NCBI GenBank assembly: GCA_019635435.1
Contig: JAHBZM010000001.1
Span: 1,240,001 to 1,304,000, forward strand
Length of the DNA: 64,000 nucleotides
Source of the DNA: Ramlibacter sp.
GTDB lineage: Bacteria > Pseudomonadota > Gammaproteobacteria > Burkholderiales > Burkholderiaceae_C
Direction of reading: 5' to 3'
Shown: in pieces, positions 1 through 8,579 of the stretch
Numbering within the stretch: the stretch's first letter is position 1
Layout of the letters: each line of letters opens with the position of its first letter
The notes under the pieces: model-generated
Databases searched by the model: none
What the model saw: the letters and a program-made list of their open reading frames with translations, nothing else
Told to the model about the DNA's origin: nothing
Position numbers and translations under genes: made by a program

Positions 1-1
1 C

Positions 2-199
2 CGCGGGGTGGTCACGCTCCCGCACGGCTATGGCCAGCGCTACAACGGGGGCTTGCCCGTGGGTCCGACCATCAACCGCCTGACCACGCTGCACCAATGC
101 GACCCGCTGACAAAGACCCCATTCCACAAACACCTGCCCGTCCGCATCGAAAAGCTGGGGCAGGCCACCGCCCCCGAGGAGACGCCCCTTGAGCACTGA
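2..199 (+). CDS. molybdopterin oxidoreductase, C-terminal fragment (5' cut by window edge)
   Basis: Only the last 65 residues are in the window; the frame is open to the left edge. The residues VVTLPHGYG, then GPTINRLT and CDPLTKTPFHKHLPVRIEKL, resemble the end of the molybdopterin dinucleotide-binding domain of DMSO-reductase-family enzymes, which usually read '(S)LPHGW' and later 'DPxSG...PVRVE'. The substrate cannot be told from the tail. It overlaps the next gene by 11 bases, so the two are probably co-transcribed. Confidence 0.7.
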   Translation, partial: RGVVTLPHGYGQRYNGGLPVGPTINRLTTLHQCDPLTKTPFHKHLPVRIEKLGQATAPEETPLEH

Positions 200-977
200 A
201 AGCAAGGCCCCTGAAGTCCGCACCGTGATCCAGGATCACGTGTGTGTGATCACGCTGGACAACGCCACGAAGAGGAACGCCATCACGCCTGACATGATGC
301 AGCAGCTGTCGCGGCAACTCACCGCCTTCGAGGACAACGACGACCTGTGGGTGGCGGTGTTGGACCCCGCCGGTGAACACACCACGGCAGGCCTGGACAT
401 GCCGCAGTTCTTTGGCCCGAGTGCCACGGCCAGGCCGATCCCGGACGACCAGGTGGACCCATTCGGCCTGAAGCGCCGCTGCCACAAGCCGGTGATCTCC
501 GTCGTGCATGGCGTCACCTACACCGCGGGCATCGAGATGATGCTGGCCAGCGATATCGTCATTGCGGCCGACACGGCCCGCTTTGGCCAGTTGGAAGCCC
601 GCAGGGGCATCGCACCTCTGGGCGGTGCGCACTACCGCTACCTGACTCGCATGGGCTGGGGCAACGCGATGTACCACTTGTTCCTGTGCGAGGAGTTCCC
701 GGCAGCGCGCGCGCTGCAGCTCGGGCTGGTCCAGGAGGTGCTTCCCTTTGGACCTCACCGCGCCAGGGCACTGGAGATTGCCCGCAAGATCTGCGAATGC
801 GCTCCCATCGGCCTGCGCGCCACCAAGGAGGCCGCGCTGACCTACATCCACGAAGGGGAGCAGGCAGCCATCGCCGCCATTGCCGGCATCCGCAAGAAGG
901 TATTTGCTTCTGCGGACTTCAAGGAAGGCATTCAGTCATTCATGGAGCGGCGGTCCGCCCGCTTCCAGGGGCGCTGA
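189..977 (+). CDS. enoyl-CoA hydratase/isomerase (crotonase) family protein
   Basis: This 262-residue protein has the usual crotonase length. It shows a TAGLDMPQF segment where the family has the first oxyanion-hole loop, VHGVTYTAGIEMMLASD for the second, and GIAPLGGAHYRYLTRMGWG followed by AARALQLGLV. The likely start is TTG at 189, preceded by GAGGAG about 7 bases upstream; it overlaps the oxidoreductase stop. Crotonases act on acyl-CoA thioesters as hydratases, isomerases or lyases. The exact reaction is not set by what I can see. The oxidoreductase in front suggests a catabolic operon. Confidence 0.85.
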   Translation: MSTESKAPEVRTVIQDHVCVITLDNATKRNAITPDMMQQLSRQLTAFEDNDDLWVAVLDPAGEHTTAGLDMPQFFGPSATARPIPDDQVDPFGLKRRCHKPVISVVHGVTYTAGIEMMLASDIVIAADTARFGQLEARRGIAPLGGAHYRYLTRMGWGNAMYHLFLCEEFPAARALQLGLVQEVLPFGPHRARALEIARKICECAPIGLRATKEAALTYIHEGEQAAIAAIAGIRKKVFASADFKEGIQSFMERRSARFQGR

Positions 978-1009
978 ACAGGATCACGAACTGAAAGGAA
1001 ACCAATCGC

Positions 1010-1483
1010 ATGACCATCGTCACCGTCACGACCCCCCATGGCCGGCTTTCCGGCGATCAACGACGCGAATTGTCAGAGACCCTGACCGACGCCGTTCTGG
1101 TGCCCGAGGTGGGCCAGCCCGCGCCGCCCGCGCGCATAGGGTTCCAGGTGCATTTTGCCGAAAAGGCGCTGGATTGCCTGGCGATTGGAGGCCGCTTGCT
1201 CAGCGACCAGACGCCACCACCCGACGTGGCCACCATCGACGTCTGCGTCATGGATGCCGCCTGGCCGCCGTCTGTGCGCAAGCAGGTCATAGAGAACGTT
1301 CTCGCCGCGATGGCGAAAGCTTGCGGACTGGAAAAGCCGTCGCCAGCATGGTGGGTGAACTTCCGCACCATTGACGAAGGCAGTTGGGGATCCCGAGGCG
1401 GCGTGCTGTCCATCCTGGATTTGCTCGCCAGTGGCGTCTTCACACCCGCGCGCATCGCGGAGATTCGCAAGGCTCTTGAGTGA
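1010..1483 (+). CDS. tautomerase-like protein lacking Pro-2
   Basis: A 157-residue protein beginning MTIVTVTTPHGRLSGDQR, which resembles one tautomerase subunit (short beta strand, then a helix starting 'L..e.k..La..lT'). A second similar beta-alpha unit (VATIDVCVMDAAWPP...) suggests a fused two-unit tautomerase. Family enzymes use the amino-terminal proline exposed after Met removal; here residue 2 is Thr, so classic Pro-1 chemistry is not expected. It follows the crotonase by 32 bases on the same strand. Assignment by fold-like pattern only. Confidence 0.5.
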   Translation: MTIVTVTTPHGRLSGDQRRELSETLTDAVLVPEVGQPAPPARIGFQVHFAEKALDCLAIGGRLLSDQTPPPDVATIDVCVMDAAWPPSVRKQVIENVLAAMAKACGLEKPSPAWWVNFRTIDEGSWGSRGGVLSILDLLASGVFTPARIAEIRKALE

Positions 1484-1516
1484 AGCAATTGGGTTGCGGG
1501 GTGCACAGCAGGCGTC

Positions 1517-1888
1517 CTACCACTGCCCCGCTTCCACCCGTATTGCCACCTCGCAGTCGTCAAAGATCTCCAGCTTGGCGATCTTGACGCGCACGCCCAG
1601 CACGCCGGGCAGCTGCATCAGGCGCTGGGCCAGCTTGCCGATCAGGCTTTCGAGCAGGTTCACATGCTCGGCCGTGCATTCGTCGATGATGATCTGGCGC
1701 ACCTTGCGGTAGTCCAGCACATGGGTGATCTCGTCGTCGCGCGGGCGCAGGTCCTGCGGGCCCAGGTTCAGCTCGGCGTCCACCTGGATCGGCTGCGGGC
1801 TGGTCTTTTCGTGGTCCAGGATGCCCAGGTTGGCGTCAAAGCGCAGCCCGGTGAGCGTGAGGGTCTGGCTGCCCAGGGCATTGTTCAT
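1517..1888 (-). CDS. folB: dihydroneopterin aldolase
   Basis: A 123-residue protein of FolB length. It has LTLTGLRFDANLGILDHEK, matching the family start 'I.i.gl....iGv...E', then VDAELNL, THVLDYRKVRQIIID and HVNLLESLIGKLAQRL, which carry the conserved Tyr and Glu near the pterin site, and VRVKIAKL. The enzyme converts dihydroneopterin to 6-hydroxymethyl-dihydropterin and glycolaldehyde in folate synthesis. Its start overlaps the stop of the upstream SDR gene by 4 bases, so the two are translationally coupled. Confidence 0.9.
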   Translation of the reverse strand: MNNALGSQTLTLTGLRFDANLGILDHEKTSPQPIQVDAELNLGPQDLRPRDDEITHVLDYRKVRQIIIDECTAEHVNLLESLIGKLAQRLMQLPGVLGVRVKIAKLEIFDDCEVAIRVEAGQW

Positions 1889-2655
1889 GGCTGCATCAGC
1901 GAAAAGTCGCGTTCAAATTTCATGAGGTGCTGGCCGCCATCCACCAGCAGCGTGGTGCCGGTGATGGACTCGTTCTCCAGCGCAAACTTCACCGTGGCCG
2001 CCACGTCGGCGGCGCTCGACGAGCGGCCCAGCGGCGAGAGCTTGTGCAGGGCCTCGAACTTCTCGTCGCTCAGCATGTGGCTGGTCAGCGTGAGGCCGGG
2101 CGCCACGCCCACCACGCGCAGCCGCGGCGCCAGCGCCTGCGCCAGCAGGGTGTTGGCCGATTCCAGCGCGGCCTTGGACAGGGTGTAGCTGAAGAAGTCG
2201 GGGTTGGGGTTCCATAGCTTCTGGTCCAGCAGGTTCACCAGCGCGCCGGTGCCGTCGCGCCCGGCCAGGTGCGCGTGCAGGGCCTGGGCCAGCAGCACGG
2301 CCGCGCCGGTGTTGATGCGCATATGGGCTTCCATGGCGGTGTAACCAAAGCTTCTGGCTGTGTCATGCTGGAACAGCGAGGCGTTGTGCACCACGGCGTC
2401 CAGCCGGCCCATCCGGGCAACCACACGCGGCACCAGGGCCCGGGTCGCGGCTTCGTCGGCCAGATCGGCATCAAAAGCGGCTGGAGTCCAGGCGTGGCGG
2501 CCACAGTCTGCTACGGTTTTCATAGCGTCCTGCTCCGAGCCGCGGTAGTGCACGGCCACCTGCCAGCCGCCGGCCGCGAGCGCCAGCGCAATCTCGCGGC
2601 CCAGCCGTTTGGCGGCGCCGGTCACCAGCACGGTACGCGGGGCGGGGGTGGTCAT
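1885..2655 (-). CDS. SDR oxidoreductase, pteridine-reductase/FolM-like
   Basis: A 256-residue short-chain dehydrogenase. Residues about 10-17 read TGAAKRLG, the arginine-bearing TGX3RXG version of the dinucleotide loop seen in pteridine reductases (PTR1/FolM) and associated with NADPH. VVHNASLF provides the NNAS-type motif and YTLSK the catalytic Tyr-x3-Lys near residue 165. Coupling to folB supports a role in reducing dihydro(mona)pterin or dihydrofolate, but that substrate is inferred from context and motif. Confidence 0.8.
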   Translation of the reverse strand: MTTPAPRTVLVTGAAKRLGREIALALAAGGWQVAVHYRGSEQDAMKTVADCGRHAWTPAAFDADLADEAATRALVPRVVARMGRLDAVVHNASLFQHDTARSFGYTAMEAHMRINTGAAVLLAQALHAHLAGRDGTGALVNLLDQKLWNPNPDFFSYTLSKAALESANTLLAQALAPRLRVVGVAPGLTLTSHMLSDEKFEALHKLSPLGRSSSAADVAATVKFALENESITGTTLLVDGGQHLMKFERDFSLMQP

Positions 2656-2674
2656 TCAGGGACAATCGGGTCGG

Positions 2675-3766
2675 ATGACAGAAGCCCAGAGTTTAACGAC
2701 CGCCCTTGAGAAACTGGTGCAGCGGGCCATTGCGCAGGCCGGTGGCTGGTTGCCCTTTGACCGCTTCATGGCGCTGGCGCTGTACGCGCCCGGCCTGGGC
2801 TACTACGCCAGCCACAGCCGCAAGTTCGGCCAGATGCCCGAGTCCGGCAGCGATTTTGTGACCGCGCCCGAGCTGTCCCCCCTGTTTGGCCGCGCGCTCG
2901 CGGTGCAGGTGGCCGATGCCCTGCGCGCCACCGGCACCCGAGAAGTCTGGGAGTTTGGCGCCGGCTCGGGGGCGCTGGCCGGCCAGCTGCTGGACGCGCT
3001 GGGCGAGGACGTGGACCGCTACACCATCGTGGATTTGTCGGGCACGCTGCGCGAGCGCCAGCAGGCGGCGCTGGCCGGCCACGCGCCCCGCGTGCAGTGG
3101 GCCAGCGAGCTGCCCGAACAGATGCGCGGCGTGGTCGTGGGCAACGAGGTGCTCGACGCCATGCCCGTGAAGCTGCTGGTGCGCACCGCCGGCATATGGC
3201 ACGAGCGCGGCGTGGCCTGGCATGACAGCCGCTGCACCTGGGCCGACCAGCCCACCGAACTGCGCCCGCCGGTGGAAGTGAAGGGCGATCACGACTACCT
3301 GACCGAAATCCACCCCCAGGCCGAGGCCTTCATGCGCACGCTGGCCGACCGCCTGGTGCAGGGTGCGGCCTTTCTGCTGGACTACGGCTTCCCCGAAGCC
3401 GAGTACTACCACCCGCAGCGCCACATGGGCACGCTGATGTGCCACCGCGCCCACCAGGCCGACGGCGACCCGCTGGCCGATCTGGGCCTGAAAGACATCA
3501 CCGCCCACGTCAATTTCACCGGCGTGGCGCTGGCCGCGCAGGAGGCGGGCCTGCCCACGCTGGGCTATGCCACGCAGGCGCGCTTTCTCATGAACTGCGG
3601 CGTGGTGGACCTGATGGCCGCCGCCAGCGTGGCCCAGCGCACCAACGCGCTGAAGCTGGTCAACGAGCACGAGATGGGTGAGCTGTTCAAGGTGATCGCG
3701 CTGTCCCGCACCCTGGGGTGGGAGCCGCTGGGCTTTCTGCAGGGCGACCGCACCCACACTTTATGA
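2675..3766 (+). CDS. SAM-dependent methyltransferase, MidA/NDUFAF7 (DUF185) family
   Basis: 363 residues from the ATG at 2675 (a longer frame from 2609 exists but would overlap the divergent SDR start). The sequence has FMALALYAPGLGYYASHSRKFG, split here as PGLGYY and KFG, then GSDFVTAPELSPLFG, the glycine-rich SAM motif EFGAGSGALAGQLLDAL and GNEVLDAMPVKLL. These are hallmarks of the DUF185 family, whose mitochondrial member methylates a complex I subunit arginine. The bacterial substrate is unknown. The start lies only 19 bases from the oppositely directed SDR gene. Confidence 0.85.
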   Translation: MTEAQSLTTALEKLVQRAIAQAGGWLPFDRFMALALYAPGLGYYASHSRKFGQMPESGSDFVTAPELSPLFGRALAVQVADALRATGTREVWEFGAGSGALAGQLLDALGEDVDRYTIVDLSGTLRERQQAALAGHAPRVQWASELPEQMRGVVVGNEVLDAMPVKLLVRTAGIWHERGVAWHDSRCTWADQPTELRPPVEVKGDHDYLTEIHPQAEAFMRTLADRLVQGAAFLLDYGFPEAEYYHPQRHMGTLMCHRAHQADGDPLADLGLKDITAHVNFTGVALAAQEAGLPTLGYATQARFLMNCGVVDLMAAASVAQRTNALKLVNEHEMGELFKVIALSRTLGWEPLGFLQGDRTHTL

Positions 3767-3773
3767 TGGCCGG

Positions 3774-3968
3774 ATGATTCGCTGGCTCCTGGTGATCTTT
3801 CTGGCGCTGATCTTCATCAGCTGGTTCACGCCCCTGCTGCAAAAACTGGGGGTGGGTCGCCTGCCTGGCGACTTCCGCTTCCGCCTGTTCGGGCGCGAAT
3901 GGTTCATCCCCCTGGCGTCCACCGTGCTGCTCAGCGTGGTGGCGGGCCTGATCGCCAAATGGGTCTGA
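3774..3968 (+). CDS. DUF2905 family small membrane protein
   Basis: 64 residues with two membrane segments (WLLVIFLALIFISWF and an AS-TVLLSVVAGLIA stretch) separated by the charged loop GRLPGDFRFRLFGREW, the signature of DUF2905. Function unknown. It begins 7 bases after the methyltransferase stop and is followed 7 bases later by the ROK gene, consistent with one transcript. Confidence 0.85.
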   Translation: MIRWLLVIFLALIFISWFTPLLQKLGVGRLPGDFRFRLFGREWFIPLASTVLLSVVAGLIAKWV

Positions 3969-3975
3969 CGCGCGC

Positions 3976-4917
3976 ATGAAAGCCTGCATCGACATCGGCG
4001 GAACCAAGGTGGCCGTGAGCCTGGCGCCACCCACCACCGACGCGGCGCGGCCACCCGAACTGCAGGCGCGCCGCGCCGAACCCACGGCCAAGACCGGCGA
4101 CAACGGCGCGCTGGCGCGACAGATCCTGCGGCTGCTCGATGAAGCCTGCGCCCAGGCCGGGGTGGCGCCGGCCGATGTCACCGGTGCCGGCGTGTCATCG
4201 TGCGGGCCGTTTGTGCTCAACGCCGGCTGCGTGGAGCTGGCCACGCCCAACATCTGCGGCGGCCTGGCCGGCCCGGCGCGTGGCCTGCCCAACGACTGGA
4301 CCCATGTGCCACTGGAGGCGGCACTGCGCCAGCGGTTCGCCCACCTGCGCGTGGAGAACGACGGCGTGGCCGCGCTGGAGGCCGAGCGCCGCTGGGGTGC
4401 GCTGCAGGGCCTGGACCATTGCGCCTACGTGACCTGGAGCACCGGCGTGGGCGTGGGCCTGTGCGTGGACGGCCGCGTGCTGCGCGGCAAGAACGGCAAC
4501 GCCGGTCATGCCGGGCATACCTTTGTCAGCGACACCGACCTCAACGCCCTGTGCGGTTGTGGCAATGTGGGCGATGTGGAAGGCCTGGTGGCCGGCAATG
4601 CCGTGGCCCGCCGCTTTGAGGGTGACGCCGCCGCGATGCTCACCGCGGCAGGCGCCGGCGACGCCGCGGCCCTGGCGCAGGTGGACGCGCTGTGCCGCGT
4701 CATGGGCCGCATGCTCTACAACCTGACCGTCACTCTCGACCTGCAGCGCATCAGCCTGGGCGGCAGCGTGTTCTGGCACCACCGCGCGCTGCTGTTGCCC
4801 CGCCTGCAGGCCCAGCTCGATGGCCGACTGCCCGCACTCACGGCCGGGGTGGAGCTGGTGCCGGCAGGCCTGGGCGAGCGTGTGGGGGATTACGCGGCGC
4901 TGGCGTTGGTGGGCTGA
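3976..4917 (+). CDS. ROK family sugar kinase
   Basis: 313 residues. The amino end CIDIGGTKVAVSLA is the phosphate-1 ATP loop of ROK kinases. WSTGVGVGLCVDGRVLRGKNG precedes NAGHAGHTFVSD, where the conserved His and Gly coordinate sugar, and ALCGCGNVGDVEGLVAG contains the CGCGxxGC-like zinc site, here with GN-VG replacing the last Cys region. The family includes glucokinases and N-acetylhexosamine kinases; the sugar is not determined by the sequence. It is the last high-GC gene before the orphan island. Confidence 0.8.
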   Translation: MKACIDIGGTKVAVSLAPPTTDAARPPELQARRAEPTAKTGDNGALARQILRLLDEACAQAGVAPADVTGAGVSSCGPFVLNAGCVELATPNICGGLAGPARGLPNDWTHVPLEAALRQRFAHLRVENDGVAALEAERRWGALQGLDHCAYVTWSTGVGVGLCVDGRVLRGKNGNAGHAGHTFVSDTDLNALCGCGNVGDVEGLVAGNAVARRFEGDAAAMLTAAGAGDAAALAQVDALCRVMGRMLYNLTVTLDLQRISLGGSVFWHHRALLLPRLQAQLDGRLPALTAGVELVPAGLGERVGDYAALALVG

Positions 4918-4920
4918 GGA

Positions 4921-5445
4921 ATGTCATGGCCGGCATCTCCGAGAACGCGTCGCATGCGAATGCTGATGGGTTGCTGCTTGCTGGCATTTTCTGTATGGCT
5001 GGTTTTGCCAAATCGCAACGTGTACGGCAATCCGTCGATAGAAGATCAGCTGAGCAGCTGCAACTTGCCCAGTGGCGCGGTCGTGCGGCTATACAAGGGC
5101 AACGGAGGCGCGACCACTTCGTACTGGTACAGCCTCACCCATGAGGGAGGACTTTTTGAACGTGAAAAGCAGATTGCATTCGCCTATTCCTCCCCGGTTT
5201 TCACTGCGGTCGCGTGCAATGGAGACGAAATGACATTGAGCAGCAGCGCATCTGATGAGAGCTTCACTGCTGCTCAATTGGGAGACCTGCGACAGCACCC
5301 GAAGATTTACTGGAAAGAGAAGCTGGAGGGCACCGGACCACAGAAATCACCGGACCTGATGGACGCCATTCAGTTTATCGGGGCGGCTGCATTGTTCGTT
5401 GCTGCGATTTTTCTGATCAAGCAAGGCGTTTGGCGAAATCGTTAG
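4921..5445 (+). CDS. hypothetical exported/membrane protein (orphan island, gene 1)
   Basis: 174 residues if read from 4921; the ATG at 4954 (MRMLMGCCLLAFSVWLVLP) gives a cleaner signal or anchor segment. The middle is a soluble domain (SCNLPSGAVVRLYKGNGGAT, WYSLTHEGGLFEREKQIAF) with two cysteines, and the C terminus has one membrane helix (FIGAAALFVAAIFLIKQG). No family recognised. Base composition falls from the start of this gene, and ATG follows the ROK stop by 3 bases. A real gene judging by the conserved-looking domain order; its function is open. Confidence 0.6.
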   Translation: MSWPASPRTRRMRMLMGCCLLAFSVWLVLPNRNVYGNPSIEDQLSSCNLPSGAVVRLYKGNGGATTSYWYSLTHEGGLFEREKQIAFAYSSPVFTAVACNGDEMTLSSSASDESFTAAQLGDLRQHPKIYWKEKLEGTGPQKSPDLMDAIQFIGAAALFVAAIFLIKQGVWRNR

Positions 5446-5467
5446 CTCAACCTGAGACATCAAGCAT

Positions 5468-5713
5468 GTGGAATCACAGAAAATGGGAGTCGCAATCATC
5501 CTGCTCATGGGCTTCCAGATGATTGTCGTTATGGCGCTGACCAGACTGAACAAGAAGCACTTCGCTGGAAGGCCGGCCCTGGAGTACTCGCTGGTCATTC
5601 GCGACCTTGCCAAAGAAAAGCCGTTGGCAGCCTTCATCATCAGGGCTTGCTATGCGCTGGCATTGCTGGAAGTCCTTTTTTCATATTTCTGGGTAAATTC
5701 TTCCGGAAAGTAG
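5468..5713 (+). CDS. hypothetical small membrane protein (orphan island, gene 2)
   Basis: Up to 81 residues from GTG 5468, or 76 from ATG 5483. Two hydrophobic helices (VAIILLMGFQMIVVMAL and FIIRACYALALLEVLFSYF) flank a polar stretch with NKKHFAGRPALEYS. No family recognised. Lower GC than the neighbouring core genes; lies 22 bases after gene 1. Confidence 0.5.
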   Translation: MESQKMGVAIILLMGFQMIVVMALTRLNKKHFAGRPALEYSLVIRDLAKEKPLAAFIIRACYALALLEVLFSYFWVNSSGK

Positions 5714-5768
5714 CTTGAATTCCAGAATTGACTTGATCCTGATCCGGTGAATAGCGAACTGTTTTTTT

Positions 5769-6365
5769 ATGCGCCCCGTAGATTCACTGCTGATTCCCAT
5801 CCACATGCTGAATGCGCTTTGGATTGTCAGAATATTCTGGCTTCGCTGGATGAGCGGAGTGGCGGAAATGAATTACCTCAAGGACGTGCCCCTGTGCTTC
5901 CTGCTGCTTTCCTGCGCCTTTCTTCATCTGTGGCGCTGGAGATTGATCGCAGGCGAATCAGACGAAAAGGTATATGCCTCTTCCATTGAATTGCGACGGG
6001 ATATTCGCGGTGTCGCAGCCGCCATGTACGCAGCGGTTCCCTATTTGGTTCCGCTTGTCCCGAACGATGAAGTCCTCTCTGCTCACGCAGAAAAGAAAAT
6101 CAATCTGCTGAAATCCATTGAGATTCACAAAAAGTCCGATCTGATTTTCCATCTCTTTGAAGTCGAATGGTTTTTGGGGGTCCATTTCCTCATGCTGGTT
6201 CTTGCCCTGTTCGGTCTGTACTCGGGGGGCCTGCCCAGCTTCGCATCAGCACTCTCCCGAATCTGGTTCATATCCCCCTTGATGAATGCGGTCGGCGCTG
6301 GACTGCTCATTCAAGGGGCTGCGACGATGCTTTTCGTTATTGTGTTTGGTCGACTCAGGCGGTGA
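5769..6365 (+). CDS. hypothetical multi-pass membrane protein (orphan island, gene 3)
   Basis: 198 residues with about four membrane segments: near residues 5-25, 38-55 (VPLCFLLLSCAFLHLW), 135-150 (FLMLVLALFGLYSGG) and 175-195. A basic/acidic loop (RLIAGESDEKVY to EKKINLLKSIEIHKKSD) lies between. No family recognised. AT-rich spots such as the run of T before the start (5761-5769) contrast with the surrounding GC-rich genes. It converges on cca. Confidence 0.5.
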   Translation: MRPVDSLLIPIHMLNALWIVRIFWLRWMSGVAEMNYLKDVPLCFLLLSCAFLHLWRWRLIAGESDEKVYASSIELRRDIRGVAAAMYAAVPYLVPLVPNDEVLSAHAEKKINLLKSIEIHKKSDLIFHLFEVEWFLGVHFLMLVLALFGLYSGGLPSFASALSRIWFISPLMNAVGAGLLIQGAATMLFVIVFGRLRR

Positions 6366-6409
6366 ATCGCAACGCGGTCAAACGCGCCAGTGGTGACGTT
6401 CGGGTGAAC

Positions 6410-7648
6410 TTAGGAGGACAAGTCCGTCGCCACCGCCGCAACCCGTGCCTTCTGGATCAATTCACCCACCTTTGGGCCTGTAGTCCCCGCCAGCCGGGCA
6501 CTTTCAGCTATTGATTTGGTAGCAACGGCCTGTGCGGCCGCGAGCGCGGCGAGCAGGCGCGGGCGCTGCGGGTAGGGCTGCTCCTGCAGGCCCAGGCGGC
6601 CGCGGGCGTCGCACTCGCAGGCCAGCAGCACCTGCTCAAAGCGCTGGGGCTTGCGGAAGGCGTCGCAGCGTTCCAGCAGCCGCACGATGGCGGCGGCGTT
6701 GAGGCTTTCGCTGCGGTGCACGTTGCCATGCTCGCGCGCCACCACGTCGGCCAGTTCGCGGCAGTCGGTGGGCACGCGCAGGCGCTCGCACACGCCCTTG
6801 AGCAGGCGCGCGCTGCGCTCCTCATGGCCGATGTGGCGCGGCAGCACGTCGGCGGGCGTGGTGCCCTTGCCCAGGTCGTGCGTGAGGCAGGCAAAGCGCA
6901 CGGCCAGCGGCGCGTCCAGCCGCGCGCTCATGTCCAGCACCATCATCAAATGCACGCCGGTGTCCACCTCGGGGTGGTACTCGGCGCGCTGGGGCACGCC
7001 CCACAGTTTGTTCACCTCGGGCAGCAGCACCTGCAACGCGCCGCATTCGCGCAGCACCTCGAACATGCGTGAGGGTTGCTGTTCCATCAGGCCGCGCGCC
7101 AGTTCCTGCCACACGCGCTCGGCCACCAGCGCGGCCACTTCGCCGTCGGCCACCATCTCTCGCATCAGCGCCAGGGTTTCGGCTGCCACGGTGAAGTCGG
7201 CAAAGCGCGCGGCAAAGCGGGCCAGCCGCAAAATGCGCACCGGGTCTTCGCGGAAGGCGTCGGTCACATGGCGCAGCACCCGGGCCTGCAGGTCGCGCTG
7301 GCCACCGTGGGGGTCGATCAGGCCGTCGGTGCCCGTGGCATCGGCGGGCTGGGCGATGGCGTTGATGGTGAGGTCGCGCCGGGCCAGGTCTTCTTCCAGC
7401 GTGACATCGGGCGCGGCCTGGATGGCGAAGCCGTGGTAGCCCTGCGCGGTCTTGCGCTCGGTGCGCGCCAGCGCGTATTCCTCGCGGGTCTCGGGGTGCA
7501 GGAACACGGGGAAGTCCTTGCCCACGGGCAGGTAGCCCTGCGCCGTCAGGGCCTCGGGCGTGCTGCCCACCACGACCCAGTCGTGGTCGCTCACGGGCAG
7601 GCCCAGCAAGGCATCGCGCACCGCACCACCAACCCGGTAAATCTTCAT
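6410..7648 (-). CDS. cca: multifunctional CCA tRNA nucleotidyltransferase with HD domain
   Basis: 412 residues starting at ATG 7648 (an open frame runs further upstream but MKIYRVGGAVRDALLG is the family start). GGAVRD binds the primer/NTP, SDHDWVVVG carries the two metal-binding aspartates, RRDLTINAIA follows, and CLTHDLGKG near residue 258 is the HD phosphohydrolase motif found in gammaproteobacterial and betaproteobacterial Cca. The enzyme adds or repairs the CCA 3' end of tRNAs; the HD domain gives phosphatase/phosphodiesterase activities in characterised relatives. Last gene of the minus-strand run from 12304. Confidence 0.95.
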   Translation of the reverse strand: MKIYRVGGAVRDALLGLPVSDHDWVVVGSTPEALTAQGYLPVGKDFPVFLHPETREEYALARTERKTAQGYHGFAIQAAPDVTLEEDLARRDLTINAIAQPADATGTDGLIDPHGGQRDLQARVLRHVTDAFREDPVRILRLARFAARFADFTVAAETLALMREMVADGEVAALVAERVWQELARGLMEQQPSRMFEVLRECGALQVLLPEVNKLWGVPQRAEYHPEVDTGVHLMMVLDMSARLDAPLAVRFACLTHDLGKGTTPADVLPRHIGHEERSARLLKGVCERLRVPTDCRELADVVAREHGNVHRSESLNAAAIVRLLERCDAFRKPQRFEQVLLACECDARGRLGLQEQPYPQRPRLLAALAAAQAVATKSIAESARLAGTTGPKVGELIQKARVAAVATDLSS

Positions 7649-7685
7649 GGGGCCAGTGTAAATGGCCCCTGCGGTTCGACCGGTG

Positions 7686-8579
7686 TCAGGCCGGTTGCAA
7701 GGCCTGCCAGACCTTGTGGGCCTGCGCCTGCACGCCGGGCGGCGTGGGCGGCAGCGGCAGGCGGCATTCACCCACGGCATGCCCCAGCGATCGCAGCATG
7801 GCCTTGATCGACATGGAGAACACCGAGTCGTCGGTGTTGATGAAGGCGAACGAGTCAAGCATCAGCGCGTTGGCGGCGCGCGCCGCGGCCATGTCGCCGC
7901 GACGGAAGGCCGCCAGCATCTGCTGGAACTGCGGCCCGGTCCAGTGCGTGCTGGTGCCCACCACGCCCACGGCGCCGCAGGCCAGCAGGGGCAGGGTGAA
8001 GGGGTCGTCGCCCGAGTACAGGTCAAAGTGCTCGCCGGCCTGCGCCACCAGCGCGGCGGCGGCCGGCGGGTCGCCGGTGGCATCTTTGAAAGCCACGATG
8101 TTGTCAACCTCGCGGAACAGGCGCAGCAGCACATCGGGGCTGATGCGCCGGCCGGTGCGCACCGGCACGTCGTAAATCATCACGGGCAGGTTGGTGGCGG
8201 CCGCGCAGGCGCGCAGGTGGGCCTCGATGCCGGCCTGCGGCGGGCGGTTGTAGTAGGGGCTCACGACCAGCACGCCGGCAGCGCCCAGGCCGCGTGCCTG
8301 GCGCGTGAGCGCCACGCTGTGGGCCGTGTCGTTGCTGCCCGTGCCGGCCACCACGGGCACGGTCACGGCCTCGCTCACGGCGCGAACCAGGTCGCAGCGC
8401 TCGTCGTCGGTCAGCGTGGAGGCCTCGCCCGTGGTGGCGGCCACCACGAGGCCGTCGTTGCCATGATCGACCAGCCAGCGCGCCAGACGCCGCGCGGCGT
8501 CCAGGTCGAGCCGGCCCTGCGCGTCGAACGGCGTGACCATGGCGCTCATGACCGCGCCGAAGTAGCGGGGCGCGCTCAT
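7686..8579 (-). CDS. dapA: 4-hydroxy-tetrahydrodipicolinate synthase (DapA family)
   Basis: 297 residues, normal for DapA. GEASTLTDDE matches the pyruvate-binding GTTGE region, SPYYNRPPQAG carries the catalytic tyrosine near 137, and IVAFKDATGD carries the Schiff-base lysine, which I place at residue 165. The enzyme condenses pyruvate with aspartate semialdehyde in the lysine/diaminopimelate pathway; lysA lies 39 kb away in this window. DapA-like aldolases with other substrates share these motifs, so some doubt remains. Overlaps the GST gene by 4 bases. Confidence 0.8.
   Translation of the reverse strand: MSAPRYFGAVMSAMVTPFDAQGRLDLDAARRLARWLVDHGNDGLVVAATTGEASTLTDDERCDLVRAVSEAVTVPVVAGTGSNDTAHSVALTRQARGLGAAGVLVVSPYYNRPPQAGIEAHLRACAAATNLPVMIYDVPVRTGRRISPDVLLRLFREVDNIVAFKDATGDPPAAAALVAQAGEHFDLYSGDDPFTLPLLACGAVGVVGTSTHWTGPQFQQMLAAFRRGDMAAARAANALMLDSFAFINTDDSVFSMSIKAMLRSLGHAVGECRLPLPPTPPGVQAQAHKVWQALQPA

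Noticed and set aside
4921..6365. Toxin-immunity or defence system in the low-GC island
   Set aside because: No toxin motif, nuclease, ATPase or known immunity fold is visible; kept only as unrecognised genes.
7649..7858. Upstream extension of cca (70 codons)
   Set aside because: Arg/Pro/Ser-rich shadow of dapA; the family start is MKIYRVGGAVRD.
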